This document shows positions 7,771-16,672 of a DNA stretch of 64,000 nt, in pieces. Both the position numbers and the translations under genes were made by a program. Where the stretch lies: the NCBI GenBank assembly GCA_964626905.1, contig CAZVHA010000002.1:62001-126000 (forward strand), read 5' to 3'. This stretch comes from REEB52 sp964626905. Lineage in GTDB: Bacteria > Chlamydiota > Chlamydiia > Chlamydiales > SM23-39. Below the pieces are notes generated by a model. The model ran no database searches. It was not told the origin of the DNA and saw only the letters and a list, made by a program, of their open reading frames with translations. How positions within the stretch are numbered: the stretch's first letter is position 1; each line of letters begins with the position of its first letter.

Positions 7771-9030
7771 ATGCAGATAAATAGTGTAGCGATTCATCAT
7801 CCAGTGCATGGATATTGCTTGTCCAACCTCACATTGGGCAAAGGGATCATCGCAAAAGTTGAAGTTTGCGGGGACGTGCTTGAAAAGGCAAAATTTTATG
7901 TGACTCCTGGGTTTGTCAATAGCCATTTGCATCCGAACCAGTTATTAGATCGCCGTCTCATGGATGAATTGAGCATTACTGAGCTATTGCATCAGATGCA
8001 TGGCGACTATAAGAAGACTGACGATGATCGGTACGTGCAGGCGTTTTTTGTTCTCATGGAGGCGATTAGAACGGGAGCGACTTCTATTTATGCAGTAGCG
8101 AGCAGTCCTATGCCTGTAATCCGGGCTTTTAAAGCATTGGGAGCCAAAGGTGCGGTTACCTGTTTTTACAACGATCAGTGGGAAGGGTATGGCGATGCCC
8201 CTGCCTTTACCCAAGCTATTGAAGAGAGTTTTGCAAAAATCTATCGAGAAAAGACAGATCAGATCGACATACACATTGGCTCTGCTTCAATTGAGAGCGC
8301 TTCCAATCGATTGCTGCTCGCTCTTTCCGATATTTCCAAGAAATACAAGACGAAAGTGAACATTCACGTGAGCGAGGGGATTTCATCTGTCGAATCTTGC
8401 AGAAAATCAAGAGGAACAACCCCGATTCGTCTCCTTTACGATTTGGGGGTTTTGACAGCGGATTGGAATTTAATCCATGCAGTCAATATCGATGAGGGGG
8501 AAGTTGCGTTGATCGCGAAAACGGGGGCAAAGGTGATTCATTGTCCTGTTAGCAATGCAAAAACGGGGGTCGGCATTGCCCCGATTCAATCGCTTGAGGC
8601 TGCAGGAGTGACGATTGGGCTTGGCACTGATGCATGCAGCAATAACAATACGAATCACATTTTGAATGAGGCCTATTTTGCATCGCTCCTCCACAATGCG
8701 CTCCACCAAGATGCGAGGGCAATCCCTCTTAAGAAATTACTGAAATGGCTGACGGTGAATGGGTATGAAATCCTCGGGAAAAAGCAAAAGGGGATCATTG
8801 CTGAAGGGGAGCCGGCAGATTTGCTCTTGTGGTCTTTAAAGGAGCCGGCATTTGTCCCTGTTCCGTATGCCAATTTCGATTCGGTTATTGTGAACAACGC
8901 ACCTGATATCAAGCCTCACACCGTATTGATCCAGGGAGTCCCAGTTATCAAGGATTATCGATTGGTCGGGTATGATGAGGCTGTCATTTGCGAAAAGGCA
9001 AATGAGGTAAGCCGTAAACTTCTAGTGTAG
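7771..9030 (+). CDS. amidohydrolase / chlorohydrolase-type deaminase
   Basis: A 419-residue member of the metal-dependent hydrolase superfamily, close to the chlorohydrolase/SAH-deaminase/guanine-deaminase branch. Visible metal-site motifs are HLHP (about residue 51), HVSE (about 197), a His in LIHAVNIDE, and the catalytic Asp in GLGTDACSNNN. The C-terminal return strand KKQKGIIAEGEPADLLLW is typical of the family's small beta domain. Substrate cannot be told from sequence; aminated purines or related heterocycles are usual for the branch. It is followed after 53 bp by the PoxB-like gene on the same strand. The HxH motif appears as HLHP, so both His are present. Confidence 0.85.
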   Translation: MQINSVAIHHPVHGYCLSNLTLGKGIIAKVEVCGDVLEKAKFYVTPGFVNSHLHPNQLLDRRLMDELSITELLHQMHGDYKKTDDDRYVQAFFVLMEAIRTGATSIYAVASSPMPVIRAFKALGAKGAVTCFYNDQWEGYGDAPAFTQAIEESFAKIYREKTDQIDIHIGSASIESASNRLLLALSDISKKYKTKVNIHVSEGISSVESCRKSRGTTPIRLLYDLGVLTADWNLIHAVNIDEGEVALIAKTGAKVIHCPVSNAKTGVGIAPIQSLEAAGVTIGLGTDACSNNNTNHILNEAYFASLLHNALHQDARAIPLKKLLKWLTVNGYEILGKKQKGIIAEGEPADLLLWSLKEPAFVPVPYANFDSVIVNNAPDIKPHTVLIQGVPVIKDYRLVGYDEAVICEKANEVSRKLLV

Positions 9031-9083
9031 AAGTGGTGAACCAGTGATTGCAGATATTTCCCTTTTTATGTAGAAGCAACAGT

Positions 9084-10805
9084 ATGGGAAATATAGCAGA
9101 GATGGTCGTGGCTCGTCTGGTTCGAGCTGGGGTGAAGAGGATCTATGGAGTGGCTGGGGATTCTCTCAATGGGATTACGGATGTGATTCGAAAAAAAGGG
9201 GGAATTGAGTGGGTTTCTGTTCGCCATGAAGAGACTGCGGCTTTTGCGGCGGGAGCAGAGGCAGCCTTGACAGGCTCTTTGGCTGTTTGTGCAGGGAGTT
9301 GTGGCCCAGGAAATCTCCATTTGATCAATGGACTTTATGACTGCTACAAGAGCCGAGTTCCGGTTCTTGCGATTGCAGCGCACATTTCGAGCTCTGAAAT
9401 AGGGACCGACTATTTTCAAGAGACGCATCCAGAAAAAATCTATGCCAGCTGTACTCACTATTGTGAGACTATTTCTAATCCAGATCAGATGCCTCGCGTT
9501 CTTGAGATTGCAATACAGACGGCGATCTCTTCACAAACGGTTTCAATGGTGATCCTTTCTGGCGACACCTCTTTTAAAGATGCGCCGTCCATTGCCAAAG
9601 AAAACTTTTTGGTTCTTGAGCCACCGCGGGTTTGTCCCAATGATGAGGTGCTTAAAGAGGCGGCGAAACGGCTCAATCGGTCGAAGAGAGTGGCCATTTT
9701 GGGAGGAGCCGGATGCGCAAGTGCGCACTCAGAGCTGATGAAAACGGCAGATCTTCTCAAGGCTCCCATTGTTCATACGCTGAGAGGAAAGGAGCACATT
9801 GAATTTGACAATCCATTTGATGTTGGGATGACAGGGCTCATCGGATTTGCTTCTGGGTATCATGCGATGATGAGTTGTGATACTCTTTTGATGCTCGGCA
9901 CAGATTTTCCATACCGCCCCTTTTTGCCAAAAGAGGCTGAGATCATTCAGGTGGATATCCGGGCCCAGAACATCGGCCGAAGATGCCAAGTCGATCTGGG
10001 GGTCGTTGGAGATGTAAAAGAGACACTTCTTGCTCTAAATAAACTTTTAACTCCAAAACGAGAAGATGGGTTTTTACAAAAAGCGCTTGCGCACTATCGG
10101 GAAGTAAGGGGGGAACTGGAGAATCTTGCGGTAGAAACGCCCGGCAAAAAGCCGATCCACCCCCAATATCTTGCTAAATGTGTGGATGAGCTTGCGTCCA
10201 AGGATGCCATTTTTACTTCAGACGTCGGGACTCCTACTGTCTGGGCTGCTCGCTATTTGAAGATGAATGGGAAAAGGCGCCTTCTCGGATCGTTTAACCA
10301 CGGGTCGATGGCAAATGCAATGCCTCAGGCTATCGGAGCTAAAAAGGCGTTTCCCAATCGAGAGGTCATCACATTCTCTGGAGATGGAGGGCTCTCCATG
10401 CTTATGGGGGATCTCCTCACATTTAAACAAACGGGTACTCCCATCAAAGTGATCGTATTTAATAATGGGGCCTACGGTTTTGTCGAATTGGAAATGAAGG
10501 CCGCTGGGATTTTGGAGTATGCAACAGATCTTGTGAATCCAAATTTTGCCCAAGTCGCAGAGGCGATAGGGATTTTGGGAATCCGCGTTGAAGATCCCAA
10601 AGATGTTAAGGGAGCGCTGAAAAAGGCTTTCGAATACGAGGGGGCGGCCCTTGTCGATGTTGTCATAAACCGGCACGAACTTTCCATGCCTCCCAAAATC
10701 GATCTCAAACAAGCCCTTGGGTTTAATGTCTGGATGATGCGGGCTATTTTAAATGGAAAAGGCAATCAGGTTGTAGAGCTTATTAAGACCAATCTATTTC
10801 GCTAA
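9084..10805 (+). CDS. ThDP-dependent pyruvate oxidase/dehydrogenase (PoxB-like)
   Basis: The 573-residue protein (from ATG 9084) has three thiamine-diphosphate enzyme domains. The catalytic Glu is in VRHEETAAF near the N-terminus, the Cys-Gly-Pro-Gly loop is SCGPGNLHL, and the ThDP/Mg motif GDGGLSMLMGD followed by NNGAYGFVELE lies near residue 430. The closest pattern is the E. coli PoxB/pyruvate oxidase group, which decarboxylates pyruvate to acetate and passes electrons to quinone through FAD. The C-terminal amphipathic tail that binds membrane in PoxB is not obvious. An upstream in-frame ATG at 9048 would add 12 residues. Acetolactate synthase is a less likely alternative, as no regulatory subunit is nearby. 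Confidence 0.82.
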   Translation: MGNIAEMVVARLVRAGVKRIYGVAGDSLNGITDVIRKKGGIEWVSVRHEETAAFAAGAEAALTGSLAVCAGSCGPGNLHLINGLYDCYKSRVPVLAIAAHISSSEIGTDYFQETHPEKIYASCTHYCETISNPDQMPRVLEIAIQTAISSQTVSMVILSGDTSFKDAPSIAKENFLVLEPPRVCPNDEVLKEAAKRLNRSKRVAILGGAGCASAHSELMKTADLLKAPIVHTLRGKEHIEFDNPFDVGMTGLIGFASGYHAMMSCDTLLMLGTDFPYRPFLPKEAEIIQVDIRAQNIGRRCQVDLGVVGDVKETLLALNKLLTPKREDGFLQKALAHYREVRGELENLAVETPGKKPIHPQYLAKCVDELASKDAIFTSDVGTPTVWAARYLKMNGKRRLLGSFNHGSMANAMPQAIGAKKAFPNREVITFSGDGGLSMLMGDLLTFKQTGTPIKVIVFNNGAYGFVELEMKAAGILEYATDLVNPNFAQVAEAIGILGIRVEDPKDVKGALKKAFEYEGAALVDVVINRHELSMPPKIDLKQALGFNVWMMRAILNGKGNQVVELIKTNLFR

Positions 10806-10816
10806 GAACTGTTCTC

Positions 10817-11209
10817 TTACCAAAAAGAAGTAACATTCAACTCGCGAAAAAAAGGTTCATTGAATTCTTGAATATATAGATCGGAGGTGCGGGATTGAGC
10901 CTCTTCCATTGAGCGTTTCTCTGTGGGGCCAGAATTGCGAGATGGGGAATGATGGAGATAGTTCCCAAAAATCATTTGGCAATCGCGCATGTATTCACGG
11001 GTGAATAAAATGTGGTGATGCCAGGCTTCATCGATATCAGGAGCTGGTGCCAGAACCTGATTTGGGTGTTTCAAAAGAAGAGTGAGGAAGTTTTTATACC
11101 TCCTCACAGCCTCTTTTGCTTCTTCCAAAGGCCAGCCTAGCTTATCGACTAATCTTGTTTCCAGATATCTGAGATCGAGATCTCTTATACAGGACTCTTG
11201 GGACAACAC
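10817..11209 (-). CDS. GRDP-like small protein
   Basis: A 130-residue protein whose middle contains APDIDEAWHHHILFTREY and a following HHSP, the pattern of the glycine-rich domain-containing-protein-like family (PF07173 as I recall it). The biochemical role of this family is unknown; the clustered His residues could bind metal. I use the GTG start at 11209 because AGAGG lies 5 nt upstream. The start overlaps the 3' end of the NHLP-type precursor gene by 25 nt, so the two proteins are translationally coupled and presumably act together. It is convergent with the poxB-like gene, 11 bp away. Confidence 0.65.
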   Translation of the reverse strand: MLSQESCIRDLDLRYLETRLVDKLGWPLEEAKEAVRRYKNFLTLLLKHPNQVLAPAPDIDEAWHHHILFTREYMRDCQMIFGNYLHHSPSRNSGPTEKRSMEEAQSRTSDLYIQEFNEPFFRELNVTSFW

Positions 11210-11481
11210 TTAGCCTCTTGAGGTTCTCCCATCGCAATTTTTTCTAATTCTTCATTAGACAAGTCACTGAAATTCAAAGGTCGTTCATGGAGGCGAATAA
11301 TCCATTGATTTTTCCCCTCTTCCGCAGTTTGAATGGTAAGAGATGTGGGAATTTTTTTCATCCCCATTTCTTTGAGAGCGTCATGAGGGTTGTTCTCGAG
11401 CTTCTTTTTAAATGCAGGGTCTTTCCATGCTCGCACATTGATTTTTGCTTCTGTTTGCTGACGATTGAGTTTATAAGACAT
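11185..11481 (-). CDS. NHLP-family leader peptide / RiPP-like precursor
   Basis: The 98-residue product resembles nitrile-hydratase-like leader peptides (NHLP). The leader shows RAWKDPAFKKKLENN and PHDALKEMG, the degenerate nitrile-hydratase alpha fold, then LSNEELEKIAMGE, a helix ending in a Met-Gly cleavage-like site. The remaining tail is short: EPQEAKCCPKSPV, with a Cys-Cys pair. In such precursors the tail is the modified core peptide. No modification enzyme (cyclodehydratase, LanM, radical SAM) or peptidase-ABC transporter is adjacent, so maturation, if any, must be encoded elsewhere. ATG 11481 is preferred over TTG 11487; AGAGAGG precedes it. The partner is the overlapping GRDP-like gene. 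Confidence 0.7.
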   Translation of the reverse strand: MSYKLNRQQTEAKINVRAWKDPAFKKKLENNPHDALKEMGMKKIPTSLTIQTAEEGKNQWIIRLHERPLNFSDLSNEELEKIAMGEPQEAKCCPKSPV

Positions 11482-11510
11482 GTCCAATCCTCTCTTTTCT
11501 AATCCTAGGG

Positions 11511-11575
11511 TTTACCAGATATCCATAACTTTATCCAAGGCTACTATGATTTTTCCAAGTTTCCTCGATCGATTA
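11511..11575. repeat. dispersed repeat, short copy
   Basis: This intergenic stretch matches 16380-16486 in two blocks: TTACCAGATA followed by a run ending in TCCAA, and a 30-bp block through TTTTTCCAAGTTTCC and TCGATCGATT. The copy here lacks about 43 nt found between the blocks at 16380-16486. It lies upstream of the NHLP precursor and downstream of the autotransporter-type gene. Confidence 0.6.
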
Positions 11576-11607
11576 GAAAAAATGGCCAAGTCTTAAATGC
11601 CCTTCGT

Positions 11608-12858
11608 TCAACATGAGTCCTCCTCCCCATTCTCCTTGGTAGTGAGAGAGAGAAACATTCCACGATTCGCTCGAATAAAAAATTGGGCCCCGAAAGCAAA
11701 GAGGTTAGCCTCTTCTAAATTAGTGCCCACAATAAAACTACTCCCGCTGTCAACCACGGTGATTGTATTTGAGTCTCCAAACATGGGCTGTCTTCGGATA
11801 TAGCTAATCCTCTCTTTCAAGATCATTCTACCCCAGTCATAAGTCCAATGTTCATAAATGCTCAAGACAGGCTCTAAACGGAAAAGGCCAGAATTCACAG
11901 CGCTTTCATGCTGGTTGAATCCAGGAGCGCCCTTTTCGGTATAAGCTTCTTGAAATGCAAATACAAAATCTGCGCTAATAAAAGGTTCTAGGACCAACCA
12001 ACCATCATATGTCCAGTCCCACCCCACCCGCACACTTGGATCTAAGGCATACGATGTAAAATCACTGACTGCCACTACCCTAGGAGAAGTAACCGTAATA
12101 TTGCGATCGAAATGGTTGAGATTCAAAGATCCTACAAGACCATAGGATAAAAAGAACGAACTGGGCAGATAGGCTGTCCCATGAAAAATTCCCGTTACAT
12201 AATTTGTATGGCCTTTGCCTGCATCATGCGCTTCTTTAACCCAGCTATAGTTATATGCCAAAGCCCCAGTCACCATCCCCGAAGAAAAATATCGGTCGTA
12301 ACCCACCACAACACCCGCTGCAGTAAAAGTGGTTTGAAAAGCCCCTCCCTGAGGAGGAACCACAATTTGATTCGCAAGCCAATCAACCCAAAGATCATTT
12401 TTTTCCTTTTCGCGAGCCATAGCTGTCGTGCTTCCATAGGGCAAAGGAGAGCGATTTGATTTAGCTTGAGCCAAGAAATGGCCTTCGTCTAATACAGCAG
12501 CTACCTGCATTCCACCTCCTCTTTGACTCAAAAGACCATGAGATTCTTTGCTCAAAGAAGGAACCCGGATAATATTATGTGTAGCACAATTCGTTAGCGT
12601 ATTTGATTTTAAGATGCCCAATCCGGCAGGTCCTGTGGCTCCTGTTGGACCGGTAGCTCCCAAAAGTTCACCAGGCCAAGTTGTTCCAATCGGTCCCATA
12701 GCCCCCATAGGACCAAAAGATTCTTCCTCATCAACGAAGAAGGGCAAGTCAAACCAACTCTCTTTAGAATTTCTTTTTGCGTATAAGGTATCTGGGTTGA
12801 TCATCCCAAGGAATATAAAGATTGAAATGGGTAAAAAATATGGCCTCGACAAAATCAT
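11608..12858 (-). CDS. collagen-repeat autotransporter-type outer-membrane protein
   Basis: A 416-residue protein with a signal sequence (about 1-27), a short run of Gly-X-Y triplets with interruption (residues 49-80, GATGPTGATGPAG), and a C-terminal part of about 280 residues rich in alternating aromatic strands that looks like an autotransporter beta-barrel (for example VVVGYDRYFSSGMVTGALAYNYSW). Such barrels anchor surface proteins in the outer membrane; the collagen-like segment could form a trimeric stalk. It ends in GEEDSC, not in the terminal Phe usual for barrels. It lies upstream of the NHLP gene on the same strand. Function is inferred as surface adhesion or display only. Confidence 0.65.
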   Translation of the reverse strand: MILSRPYFLPISIFIFLGMINPDTLYAKRNSKESWFDLPFFVDEEESFGPMGAMGPIGTTWPGELLGATGPTGATGPAGLGILKSNTLTNCATHNIIRVPSLSKESHGLLSQRGGGMQVAAVLDEGHFLAQAKSNRSPLPYGSTTAMAREKEKNDLWVDWLANQIVVPPQGGAFQTTFTAAGVVVGYDRYFSSGMVTGALAYNYSWVKEAHDAGKGHTNYVTGIFHGTAYLPSSFFLSYGLVGSLNLNHFDRNITVTSPRVVAVSDFTSYALDPSVRVGWDWTYDGWLVLEPFISADFVFAFQEAYTEKGAPGFNQHESAVNSGLFRLEPVLSIYEHWTYDWGRMILKERISYIRRQPMFGDSNTITVVDSGSSFIVGTNLEEANLFAFGAQFFIRANRGMFLSLTTKENGEEDSC

Positions 12859-12911
12859 AAAAACTAACTCCCTGTGTCTTGAGAGATACTATTTTTTTTC
12901 AATATTTGTTG

Positions 12912-15032
12912 TCAATTTTTTTTGGGGGGGGAAGGGTGAGGAGGAAGAGCAGGCAGAGGAGTTAATAAAGATCGTACTGTCTCGCAATCCACGAAACAAA
13001 GACAAGCCTCTCGATCTTCTATGCCAATAGATAGAATGAGTTTGGTCTCTGAATGATCCATCGTCATACCACAACAAAATTCAATCCCCTGATGCTGGAA
13101 AGTGAAGGGTTTTGATATCTGCTTAATTAGGAAATCGCGATCCAGATAGACAAAACGGTGTAAATAACACCGTCGTCGATCAAAAAAATCAACAGCTTCA
13201 TGAACAATCATCAGATACCCATCGTTAAAAGCAATCGGGGAGGCAGAGCCACGAAAACGGGAGAAATCATGCGCCGGATGATAGCAAAATGCCATTTTAC
13301 ACACACCCGTTTTAATGTCTGGTTTATAGAGGACAAAAGGATCGCAAGAATAAAGAAAATAAAGCTCCCCATTCTTGACAAAGGGAAGCCAATTTTTTTC
13401 ACACCGTTTCGAATCAGGGCCCTGTAATGGAGTAAGGCTTTCCACTCTGATGGTTTTATCTGAAGGTGTTGGGGATAATTTACAGAGCGATATCTGAGGA
13501 GCCAATGGATTGGTATCTACCGTCGTGCAAGAAAACCACAAACTATGACCAAACGAAAAAATACGACAATCCTCCAGCCCTTCTAACCGGCCATTCGGGT
13601 ATTTATCGCGAGGAAGATCCTCAACAATTTCATGCTGCGAAAGAAGTGAAAAATTGCGATCATAATGGAGGAGAAAGTTTTTTGTTCGAGAAATTGGCTC
13701 TAGTGGAGTGTAAGATACAGCGTTGCTTTGTTTGTAGTTCACGCTCCGACAAATAACTCGATATCCATCATCTGTTTTCAGGATGGTGGGATTCATCGGA
13801 TAATACCGTTTTTTTGTTCCCCGTCTGATCAATGGCAAATGAAACTGGATCGATTTAAATTCTGTTTTGGGGAGATTTGGGGTATAAAATAAGATGTTTT
13901 TATAAGCCTGATTTTTCACCCACCAGGGGACTTTTTTTCTTAAAATGATCTCATCGGCGGCTGTATATCCTTCTTCAGCAAAAGGAGTGTAATAGGCTGC
14001 AATTGACAGTTCCTCATCAAATTGATACTCGAAAAGGTGGGGAATAGGCATAAGAATGGGATCGTCTGGATAGGGAAGTCGGGAGCCATGCCTTGCAAAT
14101 AGATAGGCAAGATCGTTTTTATTAAAAAGGCGATAATGGGTAGCCAATTTACACAAAGATTCTGTGCGGGCCGGATTGGTTTGATAGGCTTCCAGATACC
14201 AATAAACTGTATCTTCCCAGGAGCCGAGTTCTTGATAACATTCCCCTAGCATGTATTTTGAAAACCAAACCTCTTCTCTACTCTCCGGTTTTTCGATACG
14301 AGCTTTATAACATTTGATTGCCTGATCATAATATTTGAGACATTTGTAGGTCTGGGCAAGATAAAATAAGTGATGCACATTCATGGGTTCATCAATGACG
14401 GCTTGGGAAAGAGCTTCAAGATTCGATTGTAAATGCTTTTCTTTTGCTACATCGTCTCTGGGATCTTCAATCGCAAGGGTATGTAATTTAGTCGGAAGAA
14501 CCTGATTCTGGCAGATCCAATCGGCATAAACAGTCCCCCTATTTTGCCACGTAATATCAGATCGAAAAATATGAAGGTTATAATTATACAAAGAAAAAAG
14601 AGTCGATTTCTCAAGCAATAAATAGGCGTCTTCGGTTAGATTATCTTTATTAAAAGATGACCCAATATTTAGGACCATGTAGGGATCAAGAGCTAGGAGA
14701 TAGGTATCAGCGGGAGAAAACCCCCATTCTTTTACTGCTTCTTGAGCTAGTTGCGTAGACATTCGATAGGAAGGATCCGATATATACATAGGGGAACAAA
14801 TCTTTCCTCGGATATTGTTCTCCTCCATGAATTGCTCGATGAGAGCCAAGGTATTGTCTGCAGCACCTAAATCGCAGATTGCAAGAGCGTCAATAATCCC
14901 CTTAACGCTATTTAGACAGCTTAAAATAGTTGCCTCATCATCTTTAACTCCCATTACCAGACACAGTTTGACTTCTGCGCTGAGAATTTGGGAGAAAAGG
15001 AGAACAAATAAAATCATTCTTTTCAAAAACAT
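12912..15032 (-). CDS. exported TPR protein with GT2-like and GH130-like propeller domains
   Basis: The 706-residue protein starts with a signal peptide (MFLKRMILFVLLFSQILSA). Residues about 20-210 look like a family-2 glycosyltransferase fold, but the DxD position reads LALDPYM, so activity is doubtful. TPR-like helices occupy about 215-330. The C-terminal part contains NGRLEGLEDCRIF and KNWLPFVKNGELYF, hallmarks of five-bladed propeller glycoside phosphorylase/hydrolase-like domains (GH130 type). It is followed on its strand by a proline-rich tail. It is 7 bp downstream of the second glycosyltransferase gene, so both form an operon. Substrate and compartment are inferred to be periplasmic or secreted glycan work. 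Confidence 0.6.
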   Translation of the reverse strand: MFLKRMILFVLLFSQILSAEVKLCLVMGVKDDEATILSCLNSVKGIIDALAICDLGAADNTLALIEQFMEENNIRGKICSPMYISDPSYRMSTQLAQEAVKEWGFSPADTYLLALDPYMVLNIGSSFNKDNLTEDAYLLLEKSTLFSLYNYNLHIFRSDITWQNRGTVYADWICQNQVLPTKLHTLAIEDPRDDVAKEKHLQSNLEALSQAVIDEPMNVHHLFYLAQTYKCLKYYDQAIKCYKARIEKPESREEVWFSKYMLGECYQELGSWEDTVYWYLEAYQTNPARTESLCKLATHYRLFNKNDLAYLFARHGSRLPYPDDPILMPIPHLFEYQFDEELSIAAYYTPFAEEGYTAADEIILRKKVPWWVKNQAYKNILFYTPNLPKTEFKSIQFHLPLIRRGTKKRYYPMNPTILKTDDGYRVICRSVNYKQSNAVSYTPLEPISRTKNFLLHYDRNFSLLSQHEIVEDLPRDKYPNGRLEGLEDCRIFSFGHSLWFSCTTVDTNPLAPQISLCKLSPTPSDKTIRVESLTPLQGPDSKRCEKNWLPFVKNGELYFLYSCDPFVLYKPDIKTGVCKMAFCYHPAHDFSRFRGSASPIAFNDGYLMIVHEAVDFFDRRRCYLHRFVYLDRDFLIKQISKPFTFQHQGIEFCCGMTMDHSETKLILSIGIEDREACLCFVDCETVRSLLTPLPALPPHPSPPKKN

Positions 15033-15039
15033 GTAGATC

Positions 15040-16200
15040 TCAGTTAAGTTTTGCTAAGGGAAATGTCCGATTGAATTTTGTCATCTTACGCCATATTTCT
15101 GGGAGATTTTTCATGGCAAGCAATTGGTCGCATAAATCCAACGATTCTTGATAGCATCCCACATAATAGGAACAAATAGCCAGTTGGAAAGAAAGGCCAT
15201 ATTGAGAAATCCACTCTTCATTAAACAGGGTATCTTTATAAATAGGAGTGCTTTGTCTCATTTTAAGAAGGGAATATGCTTCGCTATATCTTTTCTCGCT
15301 GTTGTAGACCGCGGCTAAATAGTAGATAGGTTCGATTCGATGGGGGCGTTCTCTATGAGCTTCTTGATAGCTTTGAATCACCTCATCTATGGGATGCTCC
15401 GTTTGTCGCAGGAGATGTCCAATCTGTAATTTTGAGCAAAAAATTTCTTCTCCCCACCCTCCCGCAGCGGCCCGTGTTCTATACCAATGCAATGCATTTT
15501 CTTTATCTCCTGCATCTCGATAACTTTCAGCAAGATAAAACATATAGCGAACATTATTAGGCTCTTTTTTTAACCCTTCTGTTAACAATTCTACATTCTT
15601 CCAAAACTTTTGCGGATCCCGAGATCTAGCGCCTCCAGCGCCAGAGCGATATTTAACTCCATTTAAAACCTCTGACGTGCAGGATTTAGCACAGTCTAAA
15701 TATTCATGAGTTACACCCACCCATCTCCAGGGCAAGCTCCCTTTAACAAGCTGAGGTTTTAGATAGGAAAATTCTTCTGTTCCGCGCCAAAACATGTAAA
15801 CGTCTTTCGTCAAAGAAGGCCATTTAGTTTCATTGTCAAAGACTAAAGTGTCATCTGCATCCATGAAAAGGAGATAATGTCCTTTTCCCTTAGCCAGATT
15901 CAGTGCTTCTGTCCTATTTTCTCCGAAATTTCTCCAGGGACGTTCATATAATTCGCCTTGAATAGAGCTCAAACACTCTCGAACAATTTCTTGAGTTCCA
16001 TCGGTAGATCCAGTATCGACAATGACCCAATAGTCAATCACTGGTTTGATTGAATTCAAACATCTTCTGATTACGACGCTCTCATTCTTGACAATCATAT
16101 TTAAACAAACTGTCTGTTTACGATGGCCGGAGGCGGCAAAAATGAAACCGGGAAATAAGAGAAATAGGCCTGCCAACCACCGAATCAGATGTCTATTCAT
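15040..16200 (-). CDS. exported family-2 glycosyltransferase with TPR tail
   Basis: A 386-residue protein with a signal peptide (about 1-23, LLFPGFIFAASG). The GT2 core is clear: NMIVKNESVVIRRCLNS, VDTGSTDGTQE and the nucleotide-sugar/metal motif MDADDTL. The C-terminal half has TPR-like helices (VRYMFYLAESYRDAGDKENALHWY). A GT-A enzyme with a cleavable signal is unusual because nucleotide sugars are cytosolic; export by a secretion system toward the host is one explanation, membrane anchoring another. It is first in a two-gene operon; its upstream region is built of duplicated fragments from elsewhere in the window. Confidence 0.75.
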   Translation of the reverse strand: MNRHLIRWLAGLFLLFPGFIFAASGHRKQTVCLNMIVKNESVVIRRCLNSIKPVIDYWVIVDTGSTDGTQEIVRECLSSIQGELYERPWRNFGENRTEALNLAKGKGHYLLFMDADDTLVFDNETKWPSLTKDVYMFWRGTEEFSYLKPQLVKGSLPWRWVGVTHEYLDCAKSCTSEVLNGVKYRSGAGGARSRDPQKFWKNVELLTEGLKKEPNNVRYMFYLAESYRDAGDKENALHWYRTRAAAGGWGEEIFCSKLQIGHLLRQTEHPIDEVIQSYQEAHRERPHRIEPIYYLAAVYNSEKRYSEAYSLLKMRQSTPIYKDTLFNEEWISQYGLSFQLAICSYYVGCYQESLDLCDQLLAMKNLPEIWRKMTKFNRTFPLAKLN

Positions 16201-16382
16201 GAACCTAATGATTCCAAATCATTTTTTTTCGGCCCATTCTTCCATCTATTCCTTTTTAGAAGCAATATTAAAGTTCAAGTCGAGGTAATAATTCTGTAAA
16301 ATGCTATGCCATACCGAGAGAGATTCAAAAAGAGTTCAGTGAAGTGAATGAGGTGAAAAAGGGGGATGCGATTTAGGACTTA
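16201..16382. pseudogene. fragments of cdsA start and exostosin-like gene
   Basis: The block at 16208-16222 repeats the first codons of the cdsA gene at 23576 (ATTCCAAATCAT on the plus strand) and its upstream sequence to GTAAAATGCT. Further on, 16340-16376 contains GGTGAAAAAGGGGGAT followed by GCGATTT, matching codons of the exostosin-like gene near 25119-25140. Both pieces are non-coding here. The region looks like a relic of the cdsA/exostosin-like junction copied upstream of the glycosyltransferase gene. Confidence 0.55.
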
Positions 16383-16486
16383 CCAGATACCCACAATTTC
16401 ATCCAAAAACTTTTTGCGAAGAAAGCAATTTTTTGTTACAGTTTGCGGCCACTATGGTTTTTCCAAGTTTCCTCGATCGATTTCCC
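16380..16486. repeat. dispersed repeat, long copy
   Basis: Counterpart of 11511-11575, with a 43-nt internal segment missing there. The end block around 16449-16482 is nearly identical in both. The rest of 16201-16672 upstream of nagZ contains no gene I can support; an open frame from 16433 in phase with nagZ has no signal peptide or family similarity. Confidence 0.6.
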
Positions 16487-16672
16487 TTTCTTCGCCCCTT
16501 TGCGAGGGCTTGTCTTTCCAATATCTCTTTCAAACTTTGCGAAAAGATTGCAAGAGCGGCCAAGGATGTTTTTCGAGGAGTTTCTATTGAGTGGCTTTCC
16601 CTTCTTCTTATTTGCAAAATGGTAAGCCCGGCTGAGAAAGATCCCCCCATTTTCAAAAAAAGGAATTTTACA

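Noticed and set aside
16433..16672. In-frame 80-codon extension of nagZ
   Set aside because: It overlaps a dispersed repeat, lacks homology, and the ATG at 16673 has an SD and a signal-like start.
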